Assembly (NCBI GenBank): GCA_016765335.1
Contig: JAESQE010000107.1
Span: 15,362-24,623 of the forward strand
Length of the DNA: 9,262 nucleotides
Reading direction: 5' to 3'
DNA from: Planctomycetaceae bacterium
Lineage (GTDB): Bacteria > Planctomycetota > Planctomycetia > Planctomycetales > Planctomycetaceae
In this document: in pieces, positions 1 through 5,926 of the stretch
How positions within the stretch are numbered: the stretch's first letter is position 1
How the letters are laid out: each line of letters opens with the position of its first letter
Made by a program: the position numbers and the translations under genes
The notes under the pieces: generated by a model
The model's input: the letters and a program-made list of their open reading frames with translations, nothing else
What the model was told of the DNA's origin: nothing
Database searches by the model: none

Positions 1-996
1 TTTTCCCGAACCGGTTGGCCCTGTCACGAGCACAATTCCGTGGGGCAAACGAATCAGATCCTGAAACTTATCATTGATATCATCTCCCATGCCGATGCCT
101 GAAAGAGAGAACGACATCGCGTCCTTATCCAGAACACGCATCACGACGCCTTCGCCGTGCAGCATCGGAATGATTGAAACACGAATATCAATTTCGCGTC
201 CCGATGCCCGCAATTTGATTCGACCATCCTGAGGAACTCGCTTTTCTGCGATATTCAGATGAGCCATGATTTTCAAGCGAGAAATAATCGCTGCCTGAAA
301 ACGATTCAACTCTTGAGGCACGGGCTGTGTTTGTAAAACGCCATCAATCCGATATCGAATCTTCAAGCCAGACGCCTGGATCTCCATATGAATATCACTG
401 GCCCGCACATTGACAGCTTCTGAAAGGATGTCATTGACCAACTTCACAACCGAAGCTTGCTGCGCCATCGCTGCGGCTTCGGATTCATCGAAATCGAGAT
501 CATCAAGAATTTCGATACCATCGCTTGCATCATCTGCCTTGGCTATCAATCCATCAAGAGTTTCTGCACCAACCCCCAGATGTGCTTTAATGAGCGTGGC
601 GACTTCATGAGGCAACGCCAAAACCGTTTGCACGAATAGTCCAGTCGCATCGGCAACTGCATCGGCAGCTTGCACATCGAAAGGATTACCGGTCACGATT
701 TGAATTTCTGAATCGGTACGGCTCAGCGGAAAAAGAAAATGACGATGCACCAGCCGAAGCGGAAATTCATTCAAAACAGACTGCTCAACATCAATCGTCG
801 CCAAATCAACCACAGACATCCCCAACGATGCACCCAGGGACTGAAGAGCTTCCACTTCGTTCTTGAATTGAAATTCGCGCGCAAACTGTCCTAACTGCTC
901 GCCGTTGAGAAATAACTCTCTGGCTCGTCGCAGTTCAGTCGGACTCAATCGCCGCTGCCCAGAATCAGATTCATGGACGCGTAAACCAGCACTCAT
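1..996 (-). CDS. GspE/PulE/PilB-family secretion or pilus assembly ATPase (partial, C-terminus outside window)
   Basis: This is the N-terminal 332 residues of a hexameric ATPase that powers type II secretion or type IV pilus assembly at the cytoplasmic face of the inner membrane. My translation shows a GspE/MshE-like N-terminal domain (about residues 15-135, including 'FPLRLVHRHFLFPLS'). An acidic linker with 'ILDDLDFDESEAAAMAQQA' follows. The N-ATPase half comes next: 'ASDIHMEIQASGLKIRYRIDG' begins at 198, then 'AEKRVPQDGRIKL' from 250 and 'IIPMLHGEGVVMRVLD' from 275. The Walker A motif GPTGSGK is at 326-332, and the window ends on its lysine. Walker B, the Asp/His boxes and any Cys4 zinc motif lie outside. 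The ATG at 996 is the first start after an in-frame TAA, with GGAG about 10 bases upstream. The family is secure; gspE and pilB cannot be told apart here because no pilin, GspD or PilC neighbour is visible. Confidence 0.93.
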   Translation of the reverse strand, partial: MSAGLRVHESDSGQRRLSPTELRRARELFLNGEQLGQFAREFQFKNEVEALQSLGASLGMSVVDLATIDVEQSVLNEFPLRLVHRHFLFPLSRTDSEIQIVTGNPFDVQAADAVADATGLFVQTVLALPHEVATLIKAHLGVGAETLDGLIAKADDASDGIEILDDLDFDESEAAAMAQQASVVKLVNDILSEAVNVRASDIHMEIQASGLKIRYRIDGVLQTQPVPQELNRFQAAIISRLKIMAHLNIAEKRVPQDGRIKLRASGREIDIRVSIIPMLHGEGVVMRVLDKDAMSFSLSGIGMGDDINDKFQDLIRLPHGIVLVTGPTGSGK

Positions 997-1050
997 ATTT
1001 AGTTATCTCCAGCCTGACCGAAAGGGGGGAGTAAGTTCGGCACAATATAT

Positions 1051-1072
1051 AGGAAGGATTTTACAGGAAGGA
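1051..1072. repeat. Two AGGAAGGA direct repeats upstream of the secretion ATPase gene
   Basis: AGGAAGGA occurs at 1051-1058 and again at 1065-1072, a 14-base period. On the coding strand of the ATPase gene this reads TCCTTCCT twice, 55-77 bases before its ATG. The spacing is not an obvious helical repeat of 10-11. It could be a regulator site in the leader or promoter, or chance in a purine-rich patch. Confidence 0.3.
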
Positions 1073-1123
1073 ACTCGAAGCTGTTGCAGGTACTTATGGG
1101 AACCTCTATTAATTCAAATGAAG

Positions 1124-1165
1124 CACAGACATTCCCACACAGGGGCACAGGCATTCCTGTCTGTG
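1124..1165. repeat. CACAGACA/TGTCTGTG inverted repeat with internal direct repeat
   Basis: CACAGACA (1124-1131) is the exact reverse complement of TGTCTGTG (1158-1165). Inside it, CACAGACATTCC (1124-1135) recurs as CACAGGCATTCC (1146-1157), with one mismatch and a 22-base period. A small CAGG-CATT-CCTG hairpin sits at 1148-1159. The whole block lies within the MITE-like element. It resembles short dispersed repeats that I associate with planctomycete gene gaps; that association is from memory and was not searched. Confidence 0.45.
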
Positions 1166-1179
1166 TATCGTTTGAGCAT

Positions 1180-1208
1180 GCCTTAATTTAAGGCAGACAA
1201 GAATGTCT
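1180..1208. repeat. Paired palindromes: GCCTTAA-T-TTAAGGC and AGACA-AGAA-TGTCT
   Basis: Bases 1180-1194 form a perfect palindrome with 7-bp arms and a single central base. It is followed directly by AGACA (1195-1199), loop AGAA, and TGTCT (1204-1208). Both lie inside the MITE-like element. The AGACA-N4-TGTCT core recurs at 4526-4539. Confidence 0.4.
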
Positions 1209-1479
1209 ACCCTCCACTCTCAATGGTATTTGAATTAATAGAGGTTCCCTTATGTTAGTACAAACCCAGTAGTAGAAATCTACGCCAACAGGGAATAACT
1301 GTCAACGCAAAAATTACGATGCGATTCTAATGGGCAAATATAAAGCATTTCTACATTAAACCGAACACGAAAACCAGAAAACACGTGAACTAAATGGCAC
1401 ATTCTGGCTGTAAAGTCTATAAAAGCAGGTCGATACAGTCATGCCCGGGGTACCTATCAACTGGAAAAAACCACTCCGG

Positions 1480-1500
1480 AGAGGTTCCTCTAAGAGGAAC
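1480..1500. repeat. Overlapping perfect palindromes (AGAGGTTCCTCT and GTTCCTCTAAGAGGAAC)
   Basis: Bases 1484-1500 are a 17-base palindrome with 8-bp arms and one central base. Bases 1480-1491 form a second palindrome (AGAGG-TT-CCTCT) that shares the middle segment, so the two are mutually exclusive folds. AGAGGTTCC at 1480-1488 also matches the right arm of the MITE-like element (1240-1248), so this may be a decayed relative. Confidence 0.4.
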
Positions 1501-1553
1501 GCAAAGCAATTCCGGCAATCCTGCTTGGTTAATTCCTCGGGTTGCTTCGCAGC

Positions 1554-1581
1554 ACAGACAACCCTGAACGGGATTGTCTGT
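1554..1581. repeat. ACAGACAA…TTGTCTGT hairpin
   Basis: ACAGACAA (1554-1561) pairs exactly with TTGTCTGT (1574-1581). CCC (1562-1564) pairs with GGG (1570-1572), leaving one bulged A and a TGAAC loop, for an 11-bp stem. It lies about 70 bases downstream of the propeller stop on the minus strand. It has no U-tract, so it is either a member of the AGACA/TGTCT repeat family or a U-less terminator. Confidence 0.5.
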
Positions 1582-1584
1582 ACT

Positions 1585-1616
1585 ACCCGGTGTAGGTTTC
1601 ACCGAATCGTCCGGGT
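1585..1616. repeat. ACCCGG…CCGGGT inverted repeat
   Basis: ACCCGG (1585-1590) and CCGGGT (1611-1616) are exact reverse complements around a 20-base interior. An alternative GGTG/CACC stem (1589-1592 with 1600-1603) competes with it. On the minus strand it lies 37-68 bases past the stop codon of the propeller gene. It may help end that transcript, but there is no U-tract on either side. Confidence 0.35.
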
Positions 1617-1652
1617 GACTTGTGTATAAACGACAGAATCGAATCGTGGGGT

Positions 1653-2951
1653 TCATTCAGCTGACAAATTCACGCGGATGATTTCGTTGTCGTTGCGGGC
1701 GAAGATGCTTTTCATGGCGAAAGCGGGATGCGACCAGATTGTCAGGCGGCGTTTTACTTTGCGAGTTGGCTCGATCAGTTTTGCACGGCTGAGTTCCTGA
1801 TATCCCTGGGGAGTTAAATTTGCAATGATCAAGTCGCCTTGCTCGTTGTGTAGAAAGAACCGATCTTCGTGTGAGATAATGAAAGCATTCCACCAGCGGT
1901 CTTCGCCGGTTGCTTCAAAGGTTTCCCAAACTCGCTCGCCCGTATCCGCTTTCAGGCATCGTAAGGCCCCGTAACTGCCCACACCATAAATGTGTGTCTT
2001 ATTCACAAATGGCGTACTCATAATACAATGCAGGCCATCGGTTTTAATTTCATTTTCGCTATCGCCTTTCCAAACGATTTTTGCCGTTTTCCCCTGGACC
2101 TCAATCATCATCGGCCCATTATAAAAAGCGGTTACAAACAATCGATTTCCTAACTGCCTGGGTGTGGAAATACACAAACCGACTCGAATTGGAAAGGGAA
2201 TCTCCCAGTACTTTTTTCCGTTCGCCGGGTTAATTGATGAGACTGCACCGGGGTGCCAAGCGATCAATTGCCGAATACCATTGAAGGTGTAAATCATTGG
2301 TGGACTATAGCCAACATCTTTGTCGGTTAACGAACGCCAGATTTCTTTGCCTGTGAATTTATCGAAACTGACAATCAATGCATCATCTGCTCCACCAACC
2401 AGCGTGATAAGCTGATCGCCATCAATCAACGGGGAGGCAGCCATTCCCCAGGTGGGGAGTCTTGTGGAGTAATCTTTAACGAAATCTTTTTGCCAAATGA
2501 TTTTTCCATTTTCCACATCAAAGCAGAACATGTTACCCATGGTGCCAATTGTATAAACGCGATTCCCGTCAACAACAGGTGTTGCCCGCGGACCAGCTGG
2601 ATAACTAACAGTGTAATTGGTTTCCAGTTGATGTTTCCAGAGTATCGAACCATCTTTGGCATCCAGGCAGAGCACGCGTTCTACTGCAGCCGGTTCGTGA
2701 TCCACATCGTAATCGGTAATAAAAACGCGTCCGTTTGCAACAGCTGGTCCTGCATAGCCAGCCTTGATTGGTGTGGACCAAACACGAGGCAATAATTCAG
2801 AAGTCGGTAATTTTTTGACGATCCCTTTTTCACGCCAAACCAAATCACGTTTAGGGCCGCCCCATTGTGGCCAATCTTCAGCTCGTGCATCAGGCACAAT
2901 CAGTAACAAGCCAATAAGACAGAGCAGCATCCATGGGAAAGGGAATGTCAT
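1653..2951 (-). CDS. Secreted PQQ-like beta-propeller repeat protein
   Basis: This is an exported WD/PQQ-type propeller, probably acting in the cell envelope or periplasm. The ligand or partner is unknown, and such proteins are often protein-interaction scaffolds (BamB-like) or dehydrogenase-like folds without PQQ. The signal peptide is MTFPFPWMLLCLIGLLLIVPDARA, 24 residues, with cleavage expected after ARA before 'EDWPQWGG'. Blade motifs of the 'D..tG..iW' type recur: DAKDGSILW, DVENGKIIW, DKFTGKEIW, INPANGKKYW and KADTGERVW. That makes at least five blades, with 'ATPVVDGNRVYTIG' and 'SPLIDGDQLITL' as typical strands. I chose the ATG at 2951 over that at 3005. It puts a normal signal peptide at the N-terminus and has AAGGA 10 bases upstream. 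The 18-residue extension is polar, lacks a ribosome-binding site, and overlaps a dispersed-repeat core (2967-2980). Confidence 0.88.
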   Translation of the reverse strand: MTFPFPWMLLCLIGLLLIVPDARAEDWPQWGGPKRDLVWREKGIVKKLPTSELLPRVWSTPIKAGYAGPAVANGRVFITDYDVDHEPAAVERVLCLDAKDGSILWKHQLETNYTVSYPAGPRATPVVDGNRVYTIGTMGNMFCFDVENGKIIWQKDFVKDYSTRLPTWGMAASPLIDGDQLITLVGGADDALIVSFDKFTGKEIWRSLTDKDVGYSPPMIYTFNGIRQLIAWHPGAVSSINPANGKKYWEIPFPIRVGLCISTPRQLGNRLFVTAFYNGPMMIEVQGKTAKIVWKGDSENEIKTDGLHCIMSTPFVNKTHIYGVGSYGALRCLKADTGERVWETFEATGEDRWWNAFIISHEDRFFLHNEQGDLIIANLTPQGYQELSRAKLIEPTRKVKRRLTIWSHPAFAMKSIFARNDNEIIRVNLSAE

Positions 2952-2966
2952 CTTCCAAAAGTCCTT

Positions 2967-2980
2967 ATTCTTGTCTGTGT
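2967..2980. repeat. Copy of the ATTCYTGTCTGTGT repeat core just upstream of the propeller gene
   Basis: ATTCTTGTCTGTGT here matches ATTCCTGTCTGTGT at 1153-1166 (13 of 14 bases). It lies 16 bases before the preferred start of the propeller gene, inside the reading frame of the longer alternative. It is short enough to be chance, but it belongs to the same sequence class as the other gap repeats. Confidence 0.3.
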
Positions 2981-3042
2981 CGAAGTGAGCCTCGTGACGC
3001 TCCATCGTAACAGGTCGATTAAATTTCGTCGAATCAGTTTTG

Positions 3043-3094
3043 AACCACGAAGGCTCAAAGATGTTGAGCCACCGAGGTCACAGAGAACACCGAG
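3043..3094. repeat. 9-bp tandem repeat (NNCACCGAG) with adjoining hairpin
   Basis: Three head-to-tail 9-mers, GCCACCGAG (3068-3076), GTCACAGAG (3077-3085) and AACACCGAG (3086-3094), follow the consensus NNCACCGAG. A related AACCACGAAG lies at 3043-3052. Between them GGCTCAA (3052-3058) and TTGAGCC (3064-3070) form a perfect 7-bp stem with an AGATG loop. The minus strand reads 'CTCTGTGACCTCGGTGG', which I recognise as a type of short repeat scattered in many bacterial genomes. It sits in the gap between the kinase and the propeller genes, upstream of the latter. Confidence 0.5.
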
Positions 3095-3254
3095 TGACGT
3101 GGCACACTGGTACGAGAATTTAACATCGGAGATCTCAAGGCACACGATGATGGGTGCAAGCACGCCATCCTACCAATCAAATCTCTCCCGCTGTGCTTTT
3201 AGTCAACTAGCAACCTGCTCAATTCGAGATCATATTGAAATGGTAAGTTCGTTC

Positions 3255-4466
3255 TTACTGCTGATGCTCCATCGCGTTTAATGCACAGAGCCAGGTTTTT
3301 AGATCGTGTTCGTATTCGCTGGCCAGGTTTGCTTTGATTAGATGCCGATGAATTTCTGCTGCTCCGACTTTTTCCAAATCAGCTGCGACAGCTGAAGGAA
3401 ATCGTTGTTTAGGATCTGGAGCAATTAAACCCTGAATCAGTCCGACGAGAAATTCATCTTTTTGCAGATCTTTGGGGAGTTGGTTTTTTAACTGGCCCGG
3501 CAGATCAAGTTTCGCCTGGGTCAATTCTTTAATGGTTTTTACATTTCGAAACGGAGTCACTCCTGTCAACATTTCCAGCAAAATGTATCCCAGACTTGCC
3601 AGGTCGGAAGAGATGGAATACGGAGAGCCGAGTAGTAATTCGGGAGCCGCATAACGCGGTGTCCAAGTGCGTCTGCTCGGCAATTCGTCCAAGGCGTAAG
3701 CGGAGCCGAAGTCAATGATTTTTGAATTGCCGGTCAGCTTGACCATAATGTTAGAGGGTTTTAAGTCCGCATGCACGATCCTTTTCTCATGTAATGCAGC
3801 GACTCCACTGAGGCAGTCTCGCAGAATCGCAATGGCGACCCCAGGCTTGATGCGAACTCCGTTCCCCTGTTTGGTTGCGATAACATCGTTGATGTATTCC
3901 CAGGTTCCCTGGGCGACGTTTTTCTTCAACCGGTTAAAAGTCTCTAGTTTCATTAAGTGGGAAAGGTCGTAGCCTTCGACCCATTCCATAACCATCATTT
4001 CAATTCCATCTGACATCATTATATTATGAATGTCGAGCAAGTGATCCTGCTGGATTTTGGCTAATTTCATTCCCACGCGTGCCAGACGAGCCATTTCCTG
4101 ATCATACATTTCGTGTGACTGATAAGGATCTGGGCTGAAAATTTTGAGAGCCAGTCGAAAACTCGCGCCATGAGCACCGACTCGGTCAGCCAGATAAACA
4201 ACCCCCTGGCCGCCTTCACCAATTTTTTTTATCAATCGATAAGTGACTTCCCAACTGACATCCGACCGTTTTTGGAAATCCTGGTACTGTGCAGAAAGCG
4301 GCCCCAGTTCCTGATTGGAAATAATCTCGAAAGCCTTGGTCGAGTCATCACCAATCGGACCATCCATGACTCGTGTGAGAGCCAACGCATCAAATTGCTT
4401 TGAAGAATCTTCCGTCATAATAAGCGAAGCTGTTTGTCTGATGGACAAAAAAAGTGTGACCGGCAT
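3255..4466 (-). CDS. Hanks-type serine/threonine protein kinase, soluble, non-RD
   Basis: The kinase transfers phosphate from ATP to Ser/Thr of unknown protein targets. All core motifs are present: the Gly-rich loop GEGGQGVVY (83-91), the ATP lysine K108 in LALK, a candidate helix-C glutamate E124, catalytic-loop HADLKPSN (232-239), DFG (252-254), APE (274-276), helix-F Asp D288 and the closing Arg R355. The catalytic loop has Ala in place of the usual Arg before the Asp, so this is a 'non-RD' kinase and may not depend on activation-loop phosphorylation. There is an unusual insertion of about 35 residues (174-209) between the hinge and helix E. An N-terminal tail of about 75 residues precedes the kinase fold. 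No transmembrane helix, PASTA, TPR or WD repeat follows; the protein ends about 45 residues after the fold. The start is uncertain: ATG 4466 and ATG 4418 (MTEDSSKQF) both lack a clear ribosome-binding site. Confidence 0.93.
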   Translation of the reverse strand: MPVTLFLSIRQTASLIMTEDSSKQFDALALTRVMDGPIGDDSTKAFEIISNQELGPLSAQYQDFQKRSDVSWEVTYRLIKKIGEGGQGVVYLADRVGAHGASFRLALKIFSPDPYQSHEMYDQEMARLARVGMKLAKIQQDHLLDIHNIMMSDGIEMMVMEWVEGYDLSHLMKLETFNRLKKNVAQGTWEYINDVIATKQGNGVRIKPGVAIAILRDCLSGVAALHEKRIVHADLKPSNIMVKLTGNSKIIDFGSAYALDELPSRRTWTPRYAAPELLLGSPYSISSDLASLGYILLEMLTGVTPFRNVKTIKELTQAKLDLPGQLKNQLPKDLQKDEFLVGLIQGLIAPDPKQRFPSAVAADLEKVGAAEIHRHLIKANLASEYEHDLKTWLCALNAMEHQQ

Positions 4467-4512
4467 TTCAGACGGAGTTTACCTGTTAAGGAATCTTCAA
4501 TGACTCTATCAC

Positions 4513-4552
4513 CGGTTTTCCAAATAGACAGTGATGTCTATCTGGAAAACCG
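4513..4552. repeat. Long near-perfect hairpin between the AMP-binding and kinase genes
   Basis: Ten pairs (4513-4522 with 4543-4552), one A/C mismatch and seven more pairs (4524-4530 with 4535-4541) enclose a GTGA loop. That gives 17 pairs in an 18-position stem. It begins 14 bases after the stop of the AMP-binding gene, where a terminator would be expected, yet neither side has a run of T. In plus-strand RNA the loop would be a GNRA-type GUGA tetraloop; in minus-strand RNA it would be UCAC. Its inner part is the AGACA-N4-TGTCT core seen at 1195-1208. It may be a mobile palindromic repeat serving as terminator or as a 3'-end stabiliser. Confidence 0.6.
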
Positions 4553-4565
4553 AAATGCGAATAGA

Positions 4566-5690
4566 TTAATAAACACCAACGGTCGTTGACTTGGCGTAGA
4601 TATGATACGGCCTGACATTGGAAACACCATCCCAAGGATATTTTTCGTGAGGCAGTTCGCGTTCGCCCTCGTCACGTTCCAGGAATCCGGGAATGAACAG
4701 TTCGTCGGTCAATGTGTACAACTTCACGCGACCGGTCGCATCGTAATCGACAACTTTTGTGTGATCATCGAAATCGACGACTTCTACGATGGCTCGTGGT
4801 TGTGGAGCGTAATAAGTAATTTTGAAGTTATCTTCGGGAATGAACGGCTTGCCGCACGCCAAGCCCATTAAAGTGTTGCCGTAGGTTGGCGTGATGTAAA
4901 CGTCTGGCCCAAGCAATTCTTCACGAGCAAAGCGATACCACTGTTGTGTGAATTCGGTTCCACCACAGAAGATTCCTTTAATGCCCGATTCTGCGATGCT
5001 GCTATCTTCATCCATTAATCGCAGCGCTAAAGCTTCGAGTAATTTTGGTGTTGTAAACATACATTGAATATCGTGCCCGGCTGAAAGAACAGTCATCGCC
5101 TGATCGATGACATGCGCGCTGTAATCTTTGGCCCCTTCGATATCTCCTTTTTTGATCAACTTTACAACCCAGCGAGGATCGAGGTCTACGCAGAAACAAA
5201 TTCCGCCTCGGGTTTGACAAAGATGCTCAACAGCCAATCGCAACCGCCTTGGTCCCGATGGCCCCAACATTAACCAATTGGCTCCCTTAGGAAACGATTC
5301 ATCTGGCAACGTTTCACTAAACATTTCGTAATCGATCCGAAAATCATCAACAACACACCGACTTTTTGGGACACCGGTTGTGCCCCCGGTTTCGAAAACG
5401 TAGGTCGGCTTGTTCCACCACTTTTGAGGAAGGAATCGTCTGACCGGCCCGCCTCGCAACCAATCATCTTCAAATAACGGAAACTTTTTGAGGTCGTCAA
5501 AACAATTGACATCTGTCAGCGGATTGAAATCGTATCCTTTCGCTTTTTCGATCCAAAACGGTGCACCATCTTCAGGGTGAAAGTGCAACTGCACGGCTTT
5601 AACGGTCTGGCTGTCGAGCCGTTCCTTGGCATTTGTACACAAAGTCTGGACTTCAGATGAAAGGGATGCTGTACTCACGGCGGGATCCAA
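4566..5690 (-). CDS. AMP-binding (ANL superfamily) enzyme, phenylacetate-CoA ligase/CapK/LuxE-like
   Basis: This is an adenylate-forming enzyme expected to activate a carboxylic acid with ATP; substrate and acceptor (CoA, protein or other) are unknown. The phosphate-binding loop is ETGGTTGVPKS (100-110). The downstream 'CGGTEFTQQWY' (242-252) and PTYGNT (268-273) stand where PaaK-like enzymes have the acyl/adenine-binding GAE and YG.(T/S)E motifs. 'GRVKLYTLTDELFIPGFLERDEGE' (320-343) matches the hinge-side region. At 374 residues it is shorter than PaaK (about 430), and only about 30 residues follow that region, so the mobile C-terminal lid with the catalytic lysine seems missing, as in short LuxE-like members. 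No ATG exists near the start: an in-frame TGA lies 12 bases before TTG 5690, and GTG 5678 is the only other nearby start. It is divergent from the large membrane protein gene and 99 bases ahead of the kinase gene. Confidence 0.8.
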   Translation of the reverse strand: MDPAVSTASLSSEVQTLCTNAKERLDSQTVKAVQLHFHPEDGAPFWIEKAKGYDFNPLTDVNCFDDLKKFPLFEDDWLRGGPVRRFLPQKWWNKPTYVFETGGTTGVPKSRCVVDDFRIDYEMFSETLPDESFPKGANWLMLGPSGPRRLRLAVEHLCQTRGGICFCVDLDPRWVVKLIKKGDIEGAKDYSAHVIDQAMTVLSAGHDIQCMFTTPKLLEALALRLMDEDSSIAESGIKGIFCGGTEFTQQWYRFAREELLGPDVYITPTYGNTLMGLACGKPFIPEDNFKITYYAPQPRAIVEVVDFDDHTKVVDYDATGRVKLYTLTDELFIPGFLERDEGERELPHEKYPWDGVSNVRPYHIYAKSTTVGVY

Positions 5691-5926
5691 TCTTGATCTT
5701 CAATAACGAGGGTATGTTTTGGGTCCGATTCTACGGTGAGAACCTATATTTTCAAATCAACACACCGCAGCAATGCACACAATACTCCTGTTTTTTGAGA
5801 TTCATGCAGAATATGTATCTGTACGTATGGTTTCGTATTGCCTCAATTCTGAATAATGGACTACAACTCCGCCCTATTCTATGAGAAACACGAGACCCTT
5901 AAAATATAAGCAGGATTGAGACAGGC
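5691..5926. promoter_or_regulatory. Divergent intergenic region
   Basis: These 236 bases separate two genes transcribed away from each other, so they should hold promoters for both. I could not find a convincing -35/-10 pair on either strand. AAATATAAG (5902-5910) is too close to the plus-strand ATG to be its -10 element. AGGA at 5912-5915 is a plausible ribosome-binding site for the plus-strand gene, 11 bases before the ATG. Short open frames crossing the region have no protein-like features. Confidence 0.35.
5740..5757 (+). repeat. Possible decayed copy of the MITE terminal repeat
   Basis: GAACCTATATTTTCAAAT resembles bases 3-22 of the 22-bp terminal repeat at 1098-1119. One substitution and one 2-base gap give 17 of 20 aligned positions identical. 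No second arm was found nearby, so it is either a solo remnant or an AT-rich coincidence. Confidence 0.25.

Larger units (their letters stand above)
1098..1249. mobile_element. MITE-like element with perfect 22-bp terminal inverted repeats
   Basis: The arms at 1098-1119 (starting GGGAACCTCTATTAATTC) and 1228-1249 are perfect reverse complements over 22 bp and enclose a 152-bp unit. TTAT stands directly outside both ends (1094-1097 and 1250-1253), as expected of a 4-bp target duplication. If the last C of the right arm is counted with it, CTTAT is repeated instead. There is no coding capacity. The interior is itself packed with small palindromes and a 12-bp near-direct repeat. These are the hallmarks of a miniature inverted-repeat transposable element moved by a transposase elsewhere. 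No transposase is present, so the IS family is unassigned. The alternative is a large non-mobile cruciform or a transcription-terminating stem. Confidence 0.6.
1250..1652. other. Non-coding stretch between the MITE-like element and the propeller gene
   Basis: I see no convincing gene. Bases 1254-1416 are AT-rich and featureless apart from a 5-bp GTAGA-AA-TCTAC palindrome. Bases 1417-1652 carry three consecutive hairpin-forming sequences, listed separately. A 79-codon open frame on the minus strand (1656-1417) overlaps the propeller stop codon but runs straight through all three hairpins and looks like repeat-derived noise. Confidence 0.5.

Noticed and set aside
1124..1165. CRISPR-like direct repeats with a 22-base period
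   Set aside because: There are only two imperfect 12-base copies, no proper spacers and no cas genes. They are better explained as part of the palindromic repeat.
905..1186. 93-codon plus-strand frame
   Set aside because: It starts antisense to the ATPase gene and runs into the MITE-like element. Its translation has no protein-like pattern.
1417..1656. 79-codon minus-strand frame overlapping the propeller stop codon (ATGA)
   Set aside because: It has no domain, signal or ribosome-binding site, and its sequence is imposed by three inverted repeats. Kept only as a finding to check.
1653..5690. A single operon of the three minus-strand genes upstream of the ATPase
   Set aside because: Gaps of 99 and about 300 bases contain strong hairpins and repeats, and no functional link between the products is evident.
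5633..5884. 83-codon plus-strand frame across the divergent region
   Set aside because: It begins antisense to the AMP-binding gene, has no ribosome-binding site, and the composition is not gene-like.
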